In this document: in pieces, positions 60,498-64,000 of the stretch
Position numbering within the stretch: the first letter of the stretch is position 1
Layout: each line of letters opens with the position of its first letter
NCBI RefSeq assembly: GCF_000023845.1
Contig: NC_013170.1
Location: forward strand, 1,528,501-1,592,500
Direction: 5' to 3'
From: Cryptobacterium curtum DSM 15641
GTDB lineage: Bacteria; Actinomycetota; Coriobacteriia; Coriobacteriales; Eggerthellaceae
Length of the DNA: 64,000 nucleotides
The notes under the pieces: generated by a model
Told to the model about the DNA's origin: nothing
Seen by the model: only the letters and a program-made list of their open reading frames with translations
Databases searched by the model: none
Made by a program: the position numbers and the translations under genes

Positions 60498-61985
60498 TTA
60501 AGAAAGTCCGCCAGTTGCTGCCAAAAATATCGAAACAACTAACGCAACAAGAATAATGGCCAGAACTACCTTATCACTCACACTCGAGAGAAGCTTTTCG
60601 CCGTGTTCCTTCTTTGACCAGATATACACCGCGATACCAGGCGCATACAAAAAGCTCATGATGGCAAGCCCGGTCGCGCCGGTGGCAAAGCAAAGCAACA
60701 GGCTATACGCAACGCCAACGATGCCTAAAATACGATACAGCGGCACACTGCCATTAACCTTACCGGCGAAACTCCCCGATTCTGTAAACGTAAGCTTTAC
60801 CAGATAGGCTGCTGACAACAGATACGGCGGCAGAATCATGCCGGCCGAAATCACATAGAAGAATTGATATGTGTTATCGCTGAACATCATAATAATAAGG
60901 AACGCTTCAACCACTGCCGCACTGATGACAAGCGTAGCAACTGGTGCACCCTTTTCATTGGCCTTCGCGAAAATACGCGGGAAGCAGGCGCTCTGCTGTG
61001 CTGCTTCAAACGGTGATTCAGCCGTGAGCACCGTATAGCCCAGCATTGCACCAATAAGGCTCATGGCAACGCCTATGTTGATAAGGATGGCACCCCAATC
61101 GCCCACGGCAGCCTGCATAAGCTGCGCCATTGGTGGATTCTCTAGGGCAGCTAGGTCTTCCAATGGCAGCACACCCAACGACAGTAAACTCACCATAAGG
61201 TAGATAGCCAACACACAGAAGAACGCAATAATAGTTGCCTTGCCAACATCGCCGCTGAATTTTGCCCGACCCGAAATAGCCACAGCACCTTCGATGCCAA
61301 TAAATACCCACATGGTTGTTGTAAGAGCGGCTGTCACTTTGTCAATGCCCGAAAGTGTCGCGCCCGTATCAGGATTAACTGTTATAGCACTGAGGTTGGC
61401 GACAAACACATCAGGGTTAAATTTCCCCAGAAAGATAATCGCCACAAGGGCGACAAAAAGCGGCACCAATTTACTGATAGTAATAACCGCATTCAGGGCG
61501 GCAGCTTCGGTGACACCACGTGAAACAACCAACACGTAAAACCATACGATAATCGATGCACCAATGATGCTAGGCAGATTATTCCCTGCGCCAAACACGG
61601 GAAAGAAATATGCCAGCGCTGAAAAAAGTAGTGCACTAAAACTAACAGTACACAGGATGGCTGAAATCCAATAGCCCCACGCACTGCAGAACCCGACAAA
61701 CTGCCCAAAGCCTTCACTCGCATAGCTGTAAATACCGCCCTTGAGGTTTGGCTTGATACGAGACAGCGCAAAAAAGGTCAGCACCAAACAAAGAACGCCC
61801 ACACCCGATATGGACCAGGCAGTAATAATGGCTTGCCCGTCGGCACCACGCGCCGCCATATCGCCACACAGCGAAAAGACGCCGGCGCCAATAATTAAGG
61901 TAATAACGGAAGTGACCAGGTGAAATAGACCGATACCCTGAGAATTGTCAGGGGTTTTCGCGGCAGAAGGTGTCTGAGCAGGCAT
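60498..61985 (-). CDS. APC-family amino acid transporter (basic amino acid antiporter-like)
   Basis: About 495 residues with 12 or more hydrophobic helices. The first helix has VITLIIGAGVFSLCGDMA (helix I GAGIF-like loop for the substrate backbone). It resembles the arginine/ornithine (ArcD/YjdE-like) group. The ATG at 61985 has AGAGGGA upstream; a 35-codon longer frame is unlikely. In operon with the DDAH gene: uptake of arginine or a methylarginine in exchange for citrulline or ornithine is plausible but inferred. Confidence 0.88.
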   Translation of the reverse strand: MPAQTPSAAKTPDNSQGIGLFHLVTSVITLIIGAGVFSLCGDMAARGADGQAIITAWSISGVGVLCLVLTFFALSRIKPNLKGGIYSYASEGFGQFVGFCSAWGYWISAILCTVSFSALLFSALAYFFPVFGAGNNLPSIIGASIIVWFYVLVVSRGVTEAAALNAVITISKLVPLFVALVAIIFLGKFNPDVFVANLSAITVNPDTGATLSGIDKVTAALTTTMWVFIGIEGAVAISGRAKFSGDVGKATIIAFFCVLAIYLMVSLLSLGVLPLEDLAALENPPMAQLMQAAVGDWGAILINIGVAMSLIGAMLGYTVLTAESPFEAAQQSACFPRIFAKANEKGAPVATLVISAAVVEAFLIIMMFSDNTYQFFYVISAGMILPPYLLSAAYLVKLTFTESGSFAGKVNGSVPLYRILGIVGVAYSLLLCFATGATGLAIMSFLYAPGIAVYIWSKKEHGEKLLSSVSDKVVLAIILVALVVSIFLAATGGLS

Positions 61986-62146
61986 ATAGGTTCCCTCTAT
62001 CATGCGTAATTTTATGGCACTATGCACAATCATACTCTTATATCCCCTGAAAAACGCAAAAAGATTGCCATCAAGGGCATAATTATGCACCTATCGCAGT
62101 ATAGCATCTTCATCGAGTATGATTATTTGCGTGCAGGCCGTTCTTC

Positions 62147-64000
62147 TTATTCGTATACCCGATGTTCAACGGCAATCTCGTCAATTGTTTCCTGGTGAAG
62201 CGCACAGCCCAAACCGACAGCCTGCTCAGGGGGATTAATCTCCAGCATGCCCCGCTCAAGCGTAAGCGGCGGTGTCGTTATCTCGGTATCAAAATATCGA
62301 GAACTTGAAGAAATATCGCCTGGTACCAACATGCCAGGCAGCGTCGCAAAGGCCGCATGCAATCGCTTACTGATGCCGGTATCGTACATACCGCCCATCC
62401 AAACAGCAACACCACGTTCGCGTGCCCAATAGTAAAAATCGAGGGCTGGTTGTACACCTCCAAACTTGCCAATTTTCATGGCAACGCACCGCAAATCTGG
62501 ATGATTGGTTACTATGCGACGCAGTTCATGAGCATCTGTCCAGCTTTCATCTAAACAGATAGGACAAGCCAATTCGCCTTGTAAGCGACTTAGACGTTCG
62601 AACAGACCTCGCGGTCCAACCGCTGGAGCCTTATGCGGGTCAAGCGGTTCTTCGATGCAGGCAATATTTAGACGTGACAGTTCTATAAGCGTTTCCTTAT
62701 CAGCCTCGGTAAAACTCTGGTTTGCGTCAAGCAGGAGTGTCAGTCCTGGATATCTCTCACGCACTTTGCGTACTATCCGCAGATCATGGCCTGGCTGAAT
62801 TTTTAATTTAACGCGCGTATACCCCGTCTCAACAGCACGAGAAACACTATCGAGCACAAGCCGCGTGCTCGCAATGCCAACCACCGCGCCGCCTGCAACC
62901 CACCCCGGTGGCACAGGATGTGAAGATGACGCTTCTGTTGTTTCCAGTCGTCCATCAATAAGCTCGCGTACACTTTTTCCGACGATCGCGCCGTAAAGAT
63001 CCCACAGCGCCGGCTCCACCGCAGCACAAGCCAGCGGATGAGATCTCATACTCTCAGTGGCATTACTGTCATTGGCAGTCTCAGCGACATCGGTAGCATT
63101 ACTCTTTTTAACAGCATGGGCATTGCTAGTGTCAGGTTTATCATCAGCGTCATTGCTGGTATCCACCCCGTATTTATCCTGAAAAGCTAGATACTTACTC
63201 ACTTGGAGAGGATGAATAAACGTCTTCCCAACAATACACGGCACGATGCGCTTTTCTATAAACTGCAAGTCGTCTTCAATGGTCTCTGGCCCGTACCACG
63301 GAGTAGAAAAAGCCACATCCTCGGCAATTCCGGTATGACCGTGCGCATCACACACGGCAACAATAAGCGATTCTCGTTCCTTAAGCTGTGTTTTTGCAGT
63401 CCGCGTATCGACCATTGGCTGCTTGATACGCCAAACATCAAGACGAGTAACAGCCAGCCGTTCGCGATAGATAGTGCGCAGCGCAGCACGATCGACCTTG
63501 CCAATACCGGTGCAGGGAAATTCAGGCACAACAATAATGTCTCGTGGCTGATAGAGGCGCGACAGGCGAACAGAAAGCTCTCGCCGAATGTCATCCGCAA
63601 AGGCAATCTCGTTAAAGCCGTCTTGTTGGGATATGTAGGCGGCTTCAACAAACGCAACCGGGCGCCTCCCCCACACCTCATCTTCTGCCCCAAATACAAA
63701 TGCGTCAGTTACCCCCTTGTAGGCAAGTAACTTTGCACGAATTTCTTCCGGGTAAATGTTTTCACCGCCTGAAACAAACATGTCGCCAGTACGCTCTGCA
63801 ACCTGTAAGCGCTCCTCAACGAGGCGAGCTCGGTCGCCCGTTAACAGGCATCCATCACGAGTAAAGGTCGCCTGCGCGTTCACATATTCCGAAATAACGC
63901 CTGGTCCGCTGACTGCCAACTGACCAAAGCCTGACTCGTCAGCATCGACAATGACTGCTTCATATCCAGGCAACAGGTGCAGTGTTCCATCGAAGTTGGC
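62147..64000 (-). CDS. Fused MenE-MenC (o-succinylbenzoate-CoA ligase and o-succinylbenzoate synthase), 5' end cut by the window
   Basis: The open frame covers at least 608 residues and continues past base 64000. The first ~180 visible residues are the C-terminal part of an adenylate-forming ligase (LLTGDRARLVEE, GRTGDMFVSGGENIYPEEI-like, FPCTGIGKVDRAAL), as in MenE. The rest is an enolase-superfamily MenC: KLKIQPG, LLLDANQSF, CIEEPLD, CLDES and AMKIGKFGG carry the K-x-K, D-E-D and K. A Ser/Asn/Asp-rich low-complexity insert of ~50 residues near 275-320 interrupts MenC's capping domain. The two steps are consecutive in menaquinone synthesis. Confidence 0.88.
   Translation of the reverse strand, partial: ANFDGTLHLLPGYEAVIVDADESGFGQLAVSGPGVISEYVNAQATFTRDGCLLTGDRARLVEERLQVAERTGDMFVSGGENIYPEEIRAKLLAYKGVTDAFVFGAEDEVWGRRPVAFVEAAYISQQDGFNEIAFADDIRRELSVRLSRLYQPRDIIVVPEFPCTGIGKVDRAALRTIYRERLAVTRLDVWRIKQPMVDTRTAKTQLKERESLIVAVCDAHGHTGIAEDVAFSTPWYGPETIEDDLQFIEKRIVPCIVGKTFIHPLQVSKYLAFQDKYGVDTSNDADDKPDTSNAHAVKKSNATDVAETANDSNATESMRSHPLACAAVEPALWDLYGAIVGKSVRELIDGRLETTEASSSHPVPPGWVAGGAVVGIASTRLVLDSVSRAVETGYTRVKLKIQPGHDLRIVRKVRERYPGLTLLLDANQSFTEADKETLIELSRLNIACIEEPLDPHKAPAVGPRGLFERLSRLQGELACPICLDESWTDAHELRRIVTNHPDLRCVAMKIGKFGGVQPALDFYYWARERGVAVWMGGMYDTGISKRLHAAFATLPGMLVPGDISSSSRYFDTEITTPPLTLERGMLEINPPEQAVGLGCALHQETIDEIAVEHRVYE

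Noticed and set aside
1-64000. CRISPR arrays
   Set aside because: I found no set of identical short repeats separated by unique spacers; the repeats seen are degenerate tandem units without spacers.

Overview
The window is a bacterial chromosome segment of medium GC that most resembles the Eggerthellaceae (Coriobacteriia). The clues are two membrane-bound LuxR-type regulators, each divergent from a Tat-exported flavin reductase, a Tat-exported molybdoenzyme operon, a single-chain FGAM synthase, meso-diaminopimelate dehydrogenase, menaquinone genes and arginine-type metabolism. Most Eggerthellaceae have much higher GC, so a lower-GC genus such as Cryptobacterium is my best guess. That assignment is inference. 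Only the integrase and AbiE genes (about 49.4-50.2 kb and 56.4-57.9 kb) are clearly GC-rich and look imported.

Layout, 0-26 kb: a minus-strand T-box leader for a gene beyond the left edge; a zinc-ribbon membrane protein and an MFS exporter; LuxR/flavin-reductase pair 1; apt; an acyl-ACP thioesterase preceded by periodic dyads; a gamma-glutamylcyclotransferase-like gene and a glutamate-cysteine ligase; a MocR regulator convergent with an aldehyde dehydrogenase whose 3' end is duplicated in the junction; ddh; LuxR/flavin-reductase pair 2; a Crp/Fnr regulator; and a three-gene molybdoenzyme operon. 25.5-47 kb: a methyltransferase, purL, two large CnaB adhesins that share a near-identical 1.1-kb 3' end and each carry a G-tract just upstream of or inside the start region, a zinc/cadmium-type efflux module between them, a pst phosphate transporter with PstC and PstA fused, a Sel1 protein and an HD hydrolase.

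47-58.3 kb is the accessory region. It starts with debris of a type I restriction operon (hsdS tail and hsdR head) flanking an intact 430-codon gene I do not recognise. A roughly 9-kb island follows, bounded by imperfect direct repeats, the right one being the terminator of the initiator tRNA gene. The island carries a truncated integrase joined to a UPF0102/YraN domain; a defence operon made of a ribbon-helix-helix protein, a DUF262/HNH nuclease and a complete type II CBASS (CD-NTase, Cap2, Cap3, Cap15-like effector); and an AbiE toxin-antitoxin pair whose toxin gene is frameshifted.

58.3-64 kb: GIY-YIG nuclease and YfcE-type phosphoesterase; a DDAH/arginine-deiminase-type amidinohydrolase with an amino-acid transporter; and a fused MenE-MenC menaquinone gene that runs off the right edge. 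I saw no CRISPR array, no rRNA and no intact insertion sequence. A recurring feature is degenerate tandem repeats in intergenic DNA (near 7.8, 12.6, 19.8, 36.1 and 59.5 kb).
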